From the NCBI GenBank assembly GCA_947168585.1, contig CAMVMK010000016.1, positions 1 to 39,893 on the forward strand: a stretch of 39,893 bases of DNA, in the 5' to 3' direction. The translations under genes were made by a program, and so were the position numbers. Below, piece by piece: positions 7,975 to 16,011 of the stretch. This DNA is from an uncultured Fretibacterium sp. Its GTDB lineage: Bacteria; Synergistota; Synergistia; Synergistales; Aminobacteriaceae. Below the pieces are notes generated by a model. The model searched no databases. It was not told the DNA's origin and worked only from the letters and a program-made list of their open reading frames with translations. Every line of letters begins with the position of its first letter. The stretch's first letter is position 1.

Positions 7975-9051
7975 TTGCAAAATTTTACTAATCCTGCAAT
8001 CGAGAATTTAATACAAACTGCAATCAGCAGCGGCGCAAGTGATATTCATCTAAATTCAGGAACATTCCCGGCTATCCGCGTTCACGGCGAACTTAATTAT
8101 TTAACTTCGTCGGAAGAATTTACGAAAGAATCTCTTGAAAAATTTATAAGCGAAATTTTAACTCCGGCTCAGCTTGAAAGATTTAACCGTTCAGGAGATT
8201 TAGATTTTGCTTTCACTTACGGCACTCAAAGATTTAGAGGCAGTCTTTACAGAGAAATGCGCGGCTTATCGCTGACGTTCAGGCTCGTTCCCTCTGTCAT
8301 ACGTTCACTTGATGAACTCGGACTTCCGGAAATTTTGAAAACTATGGCTTATAAACACCGCGGATTATTTTTAGCTACAGGCCCTACAGGACACGGAAAA
8401 AGCTCAACTCTTGCGGCAATAATCGGCGAAATTAATCATAAAATTAAATCACACATCGTTACAATCGAAGATCCTATTGAATACGTTCATAAGCCTGACC
8501 TCGCTGTAATTCATCAAAGAGAAATCGGTAACGACACGGAAAATTTTGCTTCCGGAATACGCCACGTTCTGCGCCAAGACCCTGACGTTATTATGATCGG
8601 CGAAATGAGAGACTTAGAGACAATCGGCGCGGCTATAACAGCGGCTGAAACAGGACACTTAGTCTTCGGAACTCTTCACACTCAGGACGCTTCGCAGTCT
8701 ATTGAAAGAATTATTGATGTTTTCCCGCCTCATCAGCAAAATCAAATCCGTTTGCAGCTTTCTTATACTCTGCTTGGAATTTGCTCGCAGCAATTAATTC
8801 CGGCTATGAACGGCGGAAGAGTCTGCGCGACTGAAATTTTAATCACAACTCCTGCTATCCGCGCTTCGATACGTGAGGGAAAAATCAGCGGCATTAAAAA
8901 TTCAATGCTCACTGGAATGTCTTTCGGTATGCACACAATGGAGCAGGATTTAGCTAAAATGTTCCGCGAGGGCAGAATTTCACAATCTACTGCTAAAGAT
9001 TTTGCTTACGACCGCTCCGAAGTTGAAAGACTTATGACTATGGCAATGTAA
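7975..9051 (+). CDS. pilT: Type IV pilus retraction ATPase, PilT-like
   Basis: Hexameric secretion-superfamily ATPase that depolymerises type IV pili in twitching motility. Motifs in order: Walker A GPTGHGKSS (about residues 136-144), Asp box VTIEDPIEYVH, Walker B DVIMIGEMRD, and His box HLVFGTLHTQDA. The 358 residues match PilT. The Walker A has His where the family normally has Ser (GPTGSGKS). The start is TTG, with AAAAGGAG 11 bases upstream. The gene stands alone; no pilin, PilB, PilC or PilQ gene is in the window. Confidence 0.93.
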   Translation: MQNFTNPAIENLIQTAISSGASDIHLNSGTFPAIRVHGELNYLTSSEEFTKESLEKFISEILTPAQLERFNRSGDLDFAFTYGTQRFRGSLYREMRGLSLTFRLVPSVIRSLDELGLPEILKTMAYKHRGLFLATGPTGHGKSSTLAAIIGEINHKIKSHIVTIEDPIEYVHKPDLAVIHQREIGNDTENFASGIRHVLRQDPDVIMIGEMRDLETIGAAITAAETGHLVFGTLHTQDASQSIERIIDVFPPHQQNQIRLQLSYTLLGICSQQLIPAMNGGRVCATEILITTPAIRASIREGKISGIKNSMLTGMSFGMHTMEQDLAKMFREGRISQSTAKDFAYDRSEVERLMTMAM

Positions 9052-9056
9052 AGAGT

Positions 9057-9109
9057 ATTAGGAATTAGGAAGCAGGAAGTAAAAAAATTTCTTACGCCTA
9101 AATCCTAAT
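9057..9109. repeat. Inverted pair of dispersed AATTAGGA repeats, possible terminator
   Basis: ATTAGGAATTAGGAAG at 9057-9072 is nearly complementary to CTTACGCCTAAATCCTAAT at 9091-9109. The pair can fold into a long stem-loop right after pilT and before the glycosyltransferase. The left arm matches the tract at 12561-12583 (GGAAGCAGGAAGTAAAA against GGAGGCAGGAAGTGAAA). There is no T run immediately after the stem, so a terminator role is only possible. Confidence 0.45.
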
Positions 9110-9126
9110 TTTATTATTAAAAAATT

Positions 9127-10168
9127 ATGCAGCAATTAGTGAGTATCATTATTCCGGTTTATAATGTTGCGCCGTTTCTCCGTGAAAGCCTCGACAGCGC
9201 AATTAATCAAACTTATAAAAATCTTGAAATAATTTTAGTCGATGACGGTTCAACAGACGAGTCCGGAATTATCTGCGATGAATATGCAAAACTCGACACA
9301 AGAATTAAAGTTATTCATCAAAAAAATCAAGGACTGAGCGCGGCCCGCAATACAGGGCTTGACATAATGAAAGGCAGCATAGTTTCATTTCTTGATTCTG
9401 ATGACGCTTTTTACCCTGATACTATAAAAACAATGGTCGAGACTATGCAGAATCAAAATTCGGACATAGTTTCATGCAATTATGAAGTTTTTGAAACTGA
9501 AGAATTTATGGACGCAGACAAAATTAAACCGTCTTTTATTTCTCAGCTTCCTAAAAAAATTACAAAAAGGGGGGGGGGTAATCGATTTTATAGAAGCCCT
9601 AAATGACTTAGCCCGATACGAAGTTTTCTGCACTGTATGGCTGAGAATATATAAGCGAAAATTATGGGAAGAAATACGTTTTCCGAACGGAAGAAATTAT
9701 GAAGATTCTGCAGTCATTCATAAAATCATATTAAAAGCCGGGCGGGTTTCTTATCTTGATAAAGTTTTCTACAAATACCGTAAACGTTCCGGCAGCATAT
9801 CCACAACGTCATCAGTTAAAAATATAAGCGATTATTTTTTAACAATGAAAGAATTTGACGCTTTTGTCAATGAAAATACTCCGAAAATATTTACCCCTCA
9901 AACACGAAGCATAAGAGCATCTATCAGTATAATGCCTTTATTTTATTTTGCTTTCATTGAACTTAAGAAAATAAAAACTCAAGAAAGCCTTGAGTTACAA
10001 AAAGCAATGAAAAAAGAAATTCTCTCAAAAATAAAACATCTCAGCTTAAGATATTTTCCGTTAAAAGGTCTTACAGTTTTCATTCTGATAAAATTCTGTC
10101 CGAGCTTATATCCGTTCATACGTTTATGCTATAGAGCCGTGAAAAAACTCGTAGGAATTAGAAAATAA
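9127..10168 (+). CDS. Family 2 glycosyltransferase, frameshifted at a G10 tract (likely phase-variable, OFF)
   Basis: The N-terminal part (to 9606) is a GT2 catalytic domain: VSIIIPVYNVAPFLRESLDS, LVDDGSTDESG, HQKNQGLSAARNTGLD and the DXD-type FLDSDDAFYPD. At 9569-9578 ten consecutive G shift the frame, and translation in the ATG frame stops at 9604-9606. The rest of the protein continues in the +1 frame to 10168 (GVIDFIEALNDLARYEVF, then RNYEDSAVIHKII, typical of this GT2 group). Nine or twelve G would restore one frame, giving about 346 residues with nine. The gene probably decorates a surface polysaccharide; the acceptor is unknown. No clear ribosome binding site precedes the ATG. Confidence 0.88.
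9569..9578. repeat. Homopolymeric G10 tract inside the glycosyltransferase gene
   Basis: Ten G in a row in AT-rich DNA, preceded by a run of A. It lies exactly at the reading-frame break and is the type of tract that changes length by slipped-strand mispairing. Confidence 0.9.
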
Positions 10169-10186
10169 AAACTCCTCACCCCTAAC
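10167..10186. repeat. Dispersed CTCCTCACCCCTAAC repeat, copy at glycosyltransferase 3' end
   Basis: AAAAACTCCTCACCCCTAAC overlaps the glycosyltransferase stop and closely matches the tract at 11916-11949. It fills the short gap to the convergent lipoprotein gene. Confidence 0.55.
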
Positions 10187-10192
10187 TAAAAT

Positions 10193-10567
10193 TTAGCGCG
10201 TTAAGCGGTATGAAGTTGCACCGTCTCTTTCAAAAGTCATTTCGTCAAACTCATCGAAATTAAGCCCCGTCCATTCGTCATAAGTGTTGTCCCTGAAGAT
10301 TATCATTATGTCGTGAGGCTCGCGGTGTTCAGTTCTGTCAAGAAATTTCATGTCGATAAATTCGCCGTTATATAAAGGGCTGTCCTCGTTAAGTTCGTCT
10401 TCTGCTTCATAATCGCCGTATCTCGAGGGCTTGAGAAGAACTGAAACGATAGTTTTTCCCGTGCGGTTAACGAGTCTGAGTTTCATTTCTCTGTTGCTTC
10501 GGGCATAACAAGCTCCGCATGCAATGACGAGAATTAACAAAATTGCTAAAAAAATCTTTTTCTTCAT
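10193..10567 (-). CDS. Small predicted lipoprotein of unknown function
   Basis: About 124 residues. The start is taken at ATG 10567 (MKKKIFLAI) because AAAGGG lies 10 bases upstream; an ATG eight codons earlier has no such support. A hydrophobic signal segment ends in VIAC, a plausible lipobox with Cys17, so the protein is probably anchored in a membrane facing the periplasm. A Tyr-less cleavage reading at a second Cys is also possible. The mature part is rich in acidic and Arg residues and predicted beta strand (LRLVNRTGKTIVSVLLK, then DIMIIFRDNTYDEW). I recognise no family. It is convergent with the glycosyltransferase and divergent from the metal-uptake operon. Confidence 0.72.
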   Translation of the reverse strand: MKKKIFLAILLILVIACGACYARSNREMKLRLVNRTGKTIVSVLLKPSRYGDYEAEDELNEDSPLYNGEFIDMKFLDRTEHREPHDIMIIFRDNTYDEWTGLNFDEFDEMTFERDGATSYRLTR

Positions 10568-10668
10568 GAAAATTTTTCCCTTTCGTAACATTTTTTTTAT
10601 AAATTATGTTATTATTACCCCCGTTGAAAATTTTCTTTCTATTTTAATTTCAAACGGAGGTAATTTTT

Positions 10669-11463
10669 ATGTTCAAACGTATTATAACAGCTATGCTTTT
10701 AACCGCGATGTTTGTTCTTCCTGTTTCTGCTCATGAACTCACGATTAAAAACGTCAGCGGCCAAGCTCCTGAAGCCGGAAAGCCTTTTAATCTCACTGTT
10801 CAATCGGCTCATAAATTCATAGTGCCGGAAGAAGTCGAAATTTTACCGCGCGTCAAAGCCGGAATTATCGAGAACGGAAAATTAACCGCGTCCGAGCTTA
10901 AGGGCAACGATGATAAACTTTGGATAGATTTTTCAGTAACTCCGAGCGATTTATCGGGCTCTTTTATAGTAACTGCGATTAAAGACGGCGAATCATGGTG
11001 CGTTACTAACGAGGGCGGAAAATCCGGCGCAAGAAAAGATTTAGAGGCTCAAGGCTTAAAAGTTCTCTCGGCCAACAAATACGACAAATACGCGAAAGCA
11101 ATTTTTAACGCTTCTCATGAAGATAAAAATTTCTCGCAAGTCTTAGGACAGCCTCTTGAGATTATTCCGGTTACTAATCCTGCTGATGCTAAAGTAGGCG
11201 GATATTTTGACGTAAAAATTTTATTGAACGGACAGCCTTACACGGGTCCTGTATGGGCGAGTTATGACGGTTTTGTAACAGAATACGAAAACACTTACGC
11301 TTATTACACCGAAGCCGAGAACGGAGAAGCTCACGTTAAAATCACTGCGCCCGGCTGGTGGGGCATCAGAGCGGCTCAATCGGGTTTGCCCGGCGTTGAA
11401 GGCGACTACGACAATTTGAATTTAAGAGCATTTTTATTATTTGCCGTGTCTTCCGACAGGTAG
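10669..11463 (+). CDS. NikK-like extracytoplasmic metal-uptake protein (DUF4198 family)
   Basis: Begins with a classical signal peptide (about residues 1-21) cut after VSA, so the mature chain would start with His (HELTIKNVSGQ). The rest is beta-rich and fits the DUF4198 family, whose members accompany nickel/cobalt ECF-type transporters under the name NikK. The C-terminal hydrophobic stretch (LRAFLLFAV) is short. At 264 residues it is of normal size. CGGAGG lies 8 bases before the ATG. It heads a five-gene operon ending in CbiO; the role in capturing Ni2+ or Co2+ is from family association, and the metal is not decided by sequence. Confidence 0.78.
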   Translation: MFKRIITAMLLTAMFVLPVSAHELTIKNVSGQAPEAGKPFNLTVQSAHKFIVPEEVEILPRVKAGIIENGKLTASELKGNDDKLWIDFSVTPSDLSGSFIVTAIKDGESWCVTNEGGKSGARKDLEAQGLKVLSANKYDKYAKAIFNASHEDKNFSQVLGQPLEIIPVTNPADAKVGGYFDVKILLNGQPYTGPVWASYDGFVTEYENTYAYYTEAENGEAHVKITAPGWWGIRAAQSGLPGVEGDYDNLNLRAFLLFAVSSDR

Positions 11464-11483
11464 AAAGTCAAATAAATAAGTAA

Positions 11484-11948
11484 ATGAAAAAAAGTTTTCT
11501 GATAATTTTTCTTTTTGTATTAAATTTTGAAAATCCCGGATTTGCTCACGGCGTGGGCTTCCGGGAAATTTCGTTAAAAGCTGTACCGTTGGAATTTTTT
11601 TATTCGACCGGCGATAAAATGAGTTATTGCGAGGCTAAAATTTTTTCACCGAAAGATTCAAAATTTGCCGCTCAAACTTCACGAACAGACGAACGGGGGC
11701 GTGTAGCTTTTATTCCTGACGTTTCGGGAGATTGGCGCGTTATAGTTAATGACGGTCAAGGCCATCAATGTGAAGCAAAAATTAATATCACGGAAGAATT
11801 TTTGAAAAACGAAAATAAAATCATGAACATAAAAAAAAATTCGCCTGAATTATTTATCCGGGCATTGTTGGGCGTGAGTTTAATTTTTAATTTAGCTTTA
11901 TTAATTCGGATTAAGAAAAACTCCTCACTCCTAACTCCTAACCCCTAA
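11484..11948 (+). CDS. NikL-like membrane-anchored accessory protein of the Ni/Co transporter
   Basis: About 154 residues: a signal segment (1-21) with likely cleavage at GFA, giving a mature N-terminal His (HGVGFREISLK). A beta-rich domain and a single C-terminal membrane helix (about residues 124-142) follow. The two-hydrophobic-end topology and its place between the DUF4198 gene and cbiM match NikL, which replaces NikN/CbiN in some transporters. The last residues (KKNSSLLTPNP) are encoded by a dispersed CCTAA-type DNA repeat, so the native tail was probably altered by it. The call rests more on context than on sequence. Confidence 0.65.
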   Translation: MKKSFLIIFLFVLNFENPGFAHGVGFREISLKAVPLEFFYSTGDKMSYCEAKIFSPKDSKFAAQTSRTDERGRVAFIPDVSGDWRVIVNDGQGHQCEAKINITEEFLKNENKIMNIKKNSPELFIRALLGVSLIFNLALLIRIKKNSSLLTPNP

Positions 11949-11949
11949 C
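11916..11949. repeat. Dispersed CTCCTAAC repeat, longest copy, inside the nikL-like 3' end
   Basis: A run of near-tandem heptamers (CTCCTCA, CTCCTAA, CTCCTAA, CCCCTAA) that encodes the protein's last codons and its stop. It lies 10 bases before the cbiM ATG. Confidence 0.6.
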
Positions 11950-11959
11950 TTAAAAGATC

Positions 11960-12559
11960 ATGCACATTAGCGAAGGCGTTTTATCAACTCAAATTTTAAT
12001 AGCAGGCTGGGCAGGAACTTGCGCGGGTGTTGCACTTGGCCTCAAAAAGACAAAAGATTATAAAATCGTCCGCACGGCGTTGTTGTCATCGGCGTTTTTT
12101 CTTGCGTCGCTTGTAAATATTCGTATCGGTCCGAGTTCTACTCATTTATCTTTCATTGCTCCTATGGGCTTAATTTTAGGCTGGGGAGCTTTTCCGGCTA
12201 TTTTTGTAGCGTTGCTGCTTCAGGCGGTTTTATTTCAGTTCGGGGGCTTTATAGTTTTAGGTGCGAATACTTTAGCAATGGCCAGCCCGGCGTTATTCGT
12301 ATATTTAATTTTTGGAAAAATAATCCGCAACTCTCAAAAAAAATTTAACGTAATGATTTTTTCTTTTATTGCAGGATTTTTGGCCGTGATATTAGCAGCT
12401 TCGATTGTCGGAGTTTTTTTAGGCTTGACGGATAAAAATTTTCTTACCGCAATAAAATTATTATTCATCGCTCATGTTCCGCTGGCTTTAGTCGAGGGGC
12501 TTGCAACGGCGTTTTTAATTTCGTGGCTGAAAAAAGCCGCGCCGGAGTTCTTATTTTAA
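11960..12559 (+). CDS. cbiM: Substrate-binding membrane component of a Co/Ni ECF transporter, CbiM/NikM
   Basis: S component that binds the metal. It begins MHISEGVLS: in this family the N-terminal amine and His2 coordinate the metal together with a His after the second helix, here His62 in PSSTHLSFIAP. About six hydrophobic segments in 199 residues; the length is normal. Family members transport Co2+ or Ni2+. The nearby cobalamin genes favour cobalt, whereas NikK/NikL-type partners are known mostly from nickel systems. CbiQ and CbiO follow directly. Confidence 0.92.
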   Translation: MHISEGVLSTQILIAGWAGTCAGVALGLKKTKDYKIVRTALLSSAFFLASLVNIRIGPSSTHLSFIAPMGLILGWGAFPAIFVALLLQAVLFQFGGFIVLGANTLAMASPALFVYLIFGKIIRNSQKKFNVMIFSFIAGFLAVILAASIVGVFLGLTDKNFLTAIKLLFIAHVPLALVEGLATAFLISWLKKAAPEFLF

Positions 12560-12560
12560 G

Positions 12561-12583
12561 TAGGAGGCAGGAAGTGAAAAAAC
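12561..12583. repeat. Dispersed GGAGGCAGGAAGT repeat supplying the cbiQ ribosome binding site
   Basis: TAGGAGGCAGGAAGTGAAAA closely matches the tract near 9066-9088. In this copy AGGAGG acts as the ribosome binding site and GTG (12574) as the start of cbiQ, six bases later. Confidence 0.55.
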
Positions 12584-13065
12584 TTTTTTTTGCAAATTTA
12601 CTCATCATAATCACAACAACTTTAACATGGCCGGATATTAACGACGGATTTTTAACGGGTTTATCAATCGCGTTAAAATGCAGCGTAATTTATTTAATCT
12701 GCGCGGTTTTTATTTTTCCTAAAGGAATTTCAGGGATTTATAAAGCTATGATTTTTTTACACGTCCCGGAAAAATTAAGAATTTTAATTTTGTTGACTTT
12801 ACGCGGAATTTTTATCTTGAAAGAAAGATTTGAAGCGGCTTTAATATCTCTGAAATTACGCGCTCCGAAACAAAAAAATTTTGCGAAATTAAAATCTTTC
12901 ACTCATATTACAGGCTCAATTTTATTGCAGGCCGCTGACAGATCCGAAAGAATGGAACGCGCTATAAAATGCCGCGGCGGTTTTCAAGGCTTTAATTCAA
13001 TCAGGAATGAGAAAAATGAAAACGTTATTGAAAGTTCAAAATCTCTGTTACAAATATCCCGATAA
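12574..13065 (+). CDS. cbiQ: Transmembrane component of the Co/Ni ECF transporter, CbiQ
   Basis: T component coupling CbiM to the ATPase. Hydrophobic segments lie at about residues 4-55 and 70-90. The C-terminal coupling-helix motif is present as ERMERAIKCRGGFQG. At 163 residues it is shorter than most CbiQ proteins (often above 200), so an N-terminal helix or two may be missing. The GTG start has AGGAGG six bases upstream; an ATG at 12523 inside cbiM lacks a ribosome binding site and gives a non-hydrophobic extension. The 3' end overlaps cbiO by about 50 bases. Confidence 0.85.
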   Translation: MKKLFFANLLIIITTTLTWPDINDGFLTGLSIALKCSVIYLICAVFIFPKGISGIYKAMIFLHVPEKLRILILLTLRGIFILKERFEAALISLKLRAPKQKNFAKLKSFTHITGSILLQAADRSERMERAIKCRGGFQGFNSIRNEKNENVIESSKSLLQISR

Positions 13066-13720
13066 TCACGAAGCATTAAAAAATATAAATTTTGAAATTA
13101 ATCACGGCGAAAAAATTGCTCTCGTCGGGGCTAACGGTTCAGGAAAATCAACGCTTTTATTAATTCTTGCCGGAGCAATGGAGCAGACTGACGGAAAAAT
13201 TTTTTTGAGCGGCTCGGAAAATTCAGAGTTTAGACGAAAAAAAACAGGTTTAATTTTTCAAGACGCTGACGACCAAATTTTAATGCCGAGCGTTATTGAA
13301 GATGTAGCTTTTTCGCCCGTTGCTGACGGAATGAACGTCAATGAAGCTCACGAATTAGCCGCAAAAATTCTAAAATCTCTCTGGATTGAACATTTAGCGG
13401 ACAGAGTTCCTCATAAACTTTCAGGCGGTGAAAAAAGAATGGTAACTTTTGCAGGAACTTTAGCGTCATCGCCGGAACTTTTATTGCTTGACGAACCTAC
13501 AGCCGCTCTTGACCCTTTGGGACGATGGAAAGTTATAAAATTTCTCAAAGATACTCAAAAAGCCGCCCTGCTCGCTACTCACGATTTAGATATAGCGCGG
13601 GAAGTCTGCAGTTCGGCTCTTATAATGTCGCACGGCAAAATCGCCGCTCAAGGAAATTTGCCGGAAATTTTTAACGATGAAAAACTCTTAGCCCGTTATA
13701 ATCTTGCTGCCTTTGATTAG
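13016..13720 (+). CDS. cbiO: ATP-binding component of the Co/Ni ECF transporter, CbiO
   Basis: ABC ATPase with Walker A GANGSGKST, Q-loop FQDADDQIL, signature LSGGEKRMV, Walker B LLLLDEPTAALDP and switch His in LLATHDLD. The acidic/Gln Q-loop (DADDQ) is typical of ECF-type CbiO/EcfA. About 234 residues. The start is set at ATG 13016 because AGGA lies nine bases upstream; an ATG three codons earlier is too close to it. It closes the operon. Its 3' end overlaps the convergent pgsA gene by 33 bases. Confidence 0.93.
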   Translation: MKTLLKVQNLCYKYPDNHEALKNINFEINHGEKIALVGANGSGKSTLLLILAGAMEQTDGKIFLSGSENSEFRRKKTGLIFQDADDQILMPSVIEDVAFSPVADGMNVNEAHELAAKILKSLWIEHLADRVPHKLSGGEKRMVTFAGTLASSPELLLLDEPTAALDPLGRWKVIKFLKDTQKAALLATHDLDIAREVCSSALIMSHGKIAAQGNLPEIFNDEKLLARYNLAAFD

Positions 13721-14248
13721 ATAATCCATTCCCGACCATACTGTTAAAATCATAGCTACCCACATTACAGCCATTCCGCCGGGAATATTTAATATTAACA
13801 TAGTCAGCGCGATAATTTGAGTAACGGTCTTTAATTTTCCGCCTTTCGAGGCCGCTATAACAATGCCTTCAGCCGCCGCAACAAGACGCAGACCAGTAAC
13901 TATAAATTCTCGTGTTATTATAACCATGACGATCCAAGCCGGAAGCCTTTGAAATTCAATTAAAGCAAGCATAGCCGCAATAACTAAAACTTTGTCGGCA
14001 AGAGGGTCAATAAATTTTCCAAGATTAGTAACGAGTTTATATTTTCGCGCTATCAGCCCGTCAAACATGTCGGTCAAGGCCGCAATTATAAAAACAAATG
14101 CCGCAAGAGCGTCCCCCCAGCTTACACCCGGCAATGACGGAATTAATTTATCTTCAATTCTAAGCGATAAAAATAATAAAACCAGCGGCGCAAGAAAAAC
14201 ACGGATTAAACTCAGCGTGTTAGGAACATTAAAAATATTCGAGCGCAA
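13688..14248 (-). CDS. pgsA: CDP-diacylglycerol-glycerol-3-phosphate 3-phosphatidyltransferase
   Basis: Membrane enzyme that makes phosphatidylglycerophosphate, the committed step to phosphatidylglycerol and cardiolipin. The CDP-alcohol phosphotransferase signature is intact: DMFDGLIARKYKLVTNLGKF followed by IDPLADK. Several hydrophobic helices fill the rest of its 186 residues. The start codon is TTG, backed by GGAGGTGA at good spacing. It lies downstream of the DnaJ-like gene on the same strand and runs into cbiO tail to tail. Confidence 0.93.
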   Translation of the reverse strand: MRSNIFNVPNTLSLIRVFLAPLVLLFLSLRIEDKLIPSLPGVSWGDALAAFVFIIAALTDMFDGLIARKYKLVTNLGKFIDPLADKVLVIAAMLALIEFQRLPAWIVMVIITREFIVTGLRLVAAAEGIVIAASKGGKLKTVTQIIALTMLILNIPGGMAVMWVAMILTVWSGMDYLIKGSKIITG

Positions 14249-14305
14249 AATTTTTCACCTCCGAAGATTAGCTAAAAAAAATTATATACTCTCAAGCAAA
14301 ATTTT

Positions 14306-15187
14306 TTAACCCAGATTCGCAAGTTCCTGCCATAATTCTTTTTGTTTAGCGTTTAATCTTCGCGGAATTTCGATTTTAATTTTCACGTATAAATCGCCGT
14401 TAGTTCCGTCTCTTTTGGGCATACCTTTTCCGCGCACTCTTAATTTTTGGCCGTCTTGAAGTCCCGGGGGCATTTTTATCATGACTTCACCGTCAAGAGT
14501 CCCGACAACTAAATCTTTGCCAAGTACAGCGTCCCAGACGGGAACTTTAATTTCGCGCGTTAAATCAAATTCGTTGACTTCAAAAATTTTATTCGGAGCT
14601 ACATGAATATTCACGTAAATGTCGCCGCCCCCGTCAGCTTTGCCGGGCAGTCTGATTTGCGAGCCCTCCGTGATGCCTTTAGGGAGATTGACTTTAATAT
14701 TTCTTTTTCCGCTTGAACTTGAGAGTGTAAAAGTATGAACTCCGCCTTTCACAACGTCTTCGAGCGCAAGAGTTACACTGACCTCGCTGTCCCGTTTCAT
14801 AGGCTGCTGAAAATTTGCGCTGCTGAAAATATCGCCGAAACCTCCGAAATTTTTTCCAGAACTCCCGAATATAGTTTGAAAGAAATCGCTGAAGCCGCCC
14901 ATGTCGCCGCCTCCGAAGTCAACGTGCTGCCAGCCCGGAGGAGGGGTGAAATCCTGACCGCTCTGCCAATTCATGCCTAAAGTGTCATATTTTTTGCGTT
15001 TTTCGGGATCTTTTAAGACTTCATAAGCCTCGTTAATTTCTTTATATTTTTCTTCTGCGTTAGGCTCTTTCGATACGTCCGGGTGATATTGTTTCGCTAA
15101 TTTTCTGTAGGCCTTTTTAATTTCATCGGGCGTTGCCTCGCGCGATACGCCTAAAATTTCGTAATAATCTTTATATTGAATTCCCAT
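14306..15187 (-). CDS. DnaJ-family co-chaperone, CbpA-like (no zinc domain)
   Basis: J domain at residues 5-70 with the HPD tripeptide (QYHPDVS) that stimulates DnaK. A Gly/Phe-rich linker follows (about 90-125, [12 protein letters not shown] and FGGFGDIF), then two C-terminal beta-sandwich substrate-binding domains. The CXXCXGXG zinc repeats of DnaJ are absent, which places it with CbpA/type II proteins. Its 293 residues fit. AGGAG precedes the ATG. It may share a transcript with pgsA, 57 bases downstream. Confidence 0.9.
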   Translation of the reverse strand: MGIQYKDYYEILGVSREATPDEIKKAYRKLAKQYHPDVSKEPNAEEKYKEINEAYEVLKDPEKRKKYDTLGMNWQSGQDFTPPPGWQHVDFGGGDMGGFSDFFQTIFGSSGKNFGGFGDIFSSANFQQPMKRDSEVSVTLALEDVVKGGVHTFTLSSSSGKRNIKVNLPKGITEGSQIRLPGKADGGGDIYVNIHVAPNKIFEVNEFDLTREIKVPVWDAVLGKDLVVGTLDGEVMIKMPPGLQDGQKLRVRGKGMPKRDGTNGDLYVKIKIEIPRRLNAKQKELWQELANLG

Positions 15188-15375
15188 TTATAAAAATCTC
15201 CTCACTTAAAAATTTCATTGACTAATTTTAACCTTAAATGCAATCAAGTCAAATAAAAAATTATAAAAAATTTTTTGAAGAGTTCCGCGTGAAAGTTTAT
15301 AATTGCTGAAAGAAATAAAGATTTTTGTAATAATAAAAGTAGTAATAAAAATAAAATTTTCTGCTCGAAGAAATT

Positions 15376-15381
15376 TATAAT
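15376..15381 (+). promoter_or_regulatory. Candidate -10 box for cbiC-cbiD-cbiET
   Basis: TATAAT, 30 bases before the cbiC start, in the AT-rich gap between divergent dnaJ-like and cbiC genes. I see no convincing -35 and no cobalamin riboswitch motifs in this 220-base gap. Confidence 0.3.
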
Positions 15382-15411
15382 AGAATTATAACATAAAAAG
15401 GAGATAAAAAA

Positions 15412-16008
15412 ATGCGTCCGGACGAAATAGAAAAAGAAAGCATGAGGATAATTCAAAGCGAAATCGGAGAATATTCAGGCTCTGATGAGAATTTAAGCGT
15501 TATAAAAAGAGTAATTCACGCGACCGCTGATTTTGATTTTTTAGAAAATCTATATTTTTCGGATAATGTTGTAAAAAAAGCCCGCGAGGCTCTAAAAAAC
15601 CTCGTCCCTGTCGTAACTGATACATTAATGTTAGCGGCAGGAATAAGCAAAAAATATAATCTTAAAATAATTTGTAATGTTGCAGATGAAAATGTAAAAA
15701 TCGAGGCTCAAAGTCGCGGCGTTACACGTTCCGTTGTAAATATCGAGCGCGCTGTGAAAAATTTTCCTGATGCAATTTACGCGATCGGAAACGCTCCGAC
15801 AGCTTTAATTAGATTATGCGAGTTAATTCACGAAAAAAAAGCAGATCCGGCTCTTATAATCGGTGTTCCTGTAGGATTTGTGAACGTCATTGAAGCTAAA
15901 GAAATGTTAGAAGCTGTCGATGTCCCTAAAATTATATCGCGCGGACGCAAGGGCGGTACTACGGTTGCATGTGCAATTATAAATGCTTTGTTGTATGGTA
16001 TAAAATAA
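15412..16008 (+). CDS. cbiC: Precorrin-8X / cobalt-precorrin-8 methylmutase
   Basis: Moves the C-11 methyl group to C-12 of the corrin ring, giving hydrogenobyrinate or cobyrinate. The catalytic His lies in VIHATADFDF (about residue 36), and TDTLMLAAG, RSVVNIERA, AIGNAPTAL and ISRGRKGGTTVACAI are family motifs. Length 198 is normal. AAAGGAG lies eight bases before the ATG. It is the first gene of a compact run cbiC-cbiD-cbiET with a 3-base gap to cbiD. Confidence 0.95.
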   Translation: MRPDEIEKESMRIIQSEIGEYSGSDENLSVIKRVIHATADFDFLENLYFSDNVVKKAREALKNLVPVVTDTLMLAAGISKKYNLKIICNVADENVKIEAQSRGVTRSVVNIERAVKNFPDAIYAIGNAPTALIRLCELIHEKKADPALIIGVPVGFVNVIEAKEMLEAVDVPKIISRGRKGGTTVACAIINALLYGIK

Positions 16009-16011
16009 AAA

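Noticed and set aside
10592-10668. Possible NikR operator or riboswitch before the metal-uptake operon
   Set aside because: No GTATGA/TCATAC-type palindrome and too short for a B12 riboswitch; only a weak TTGAAA/TTTCAA inverted pair.
15244-15456. 70-codon minus-strand open frame upstream of cbiC
   Set aside because: Phe/Leu-rich from AT-rich DNA, overlaps cbiC start and promoter, no ribosome binding site.
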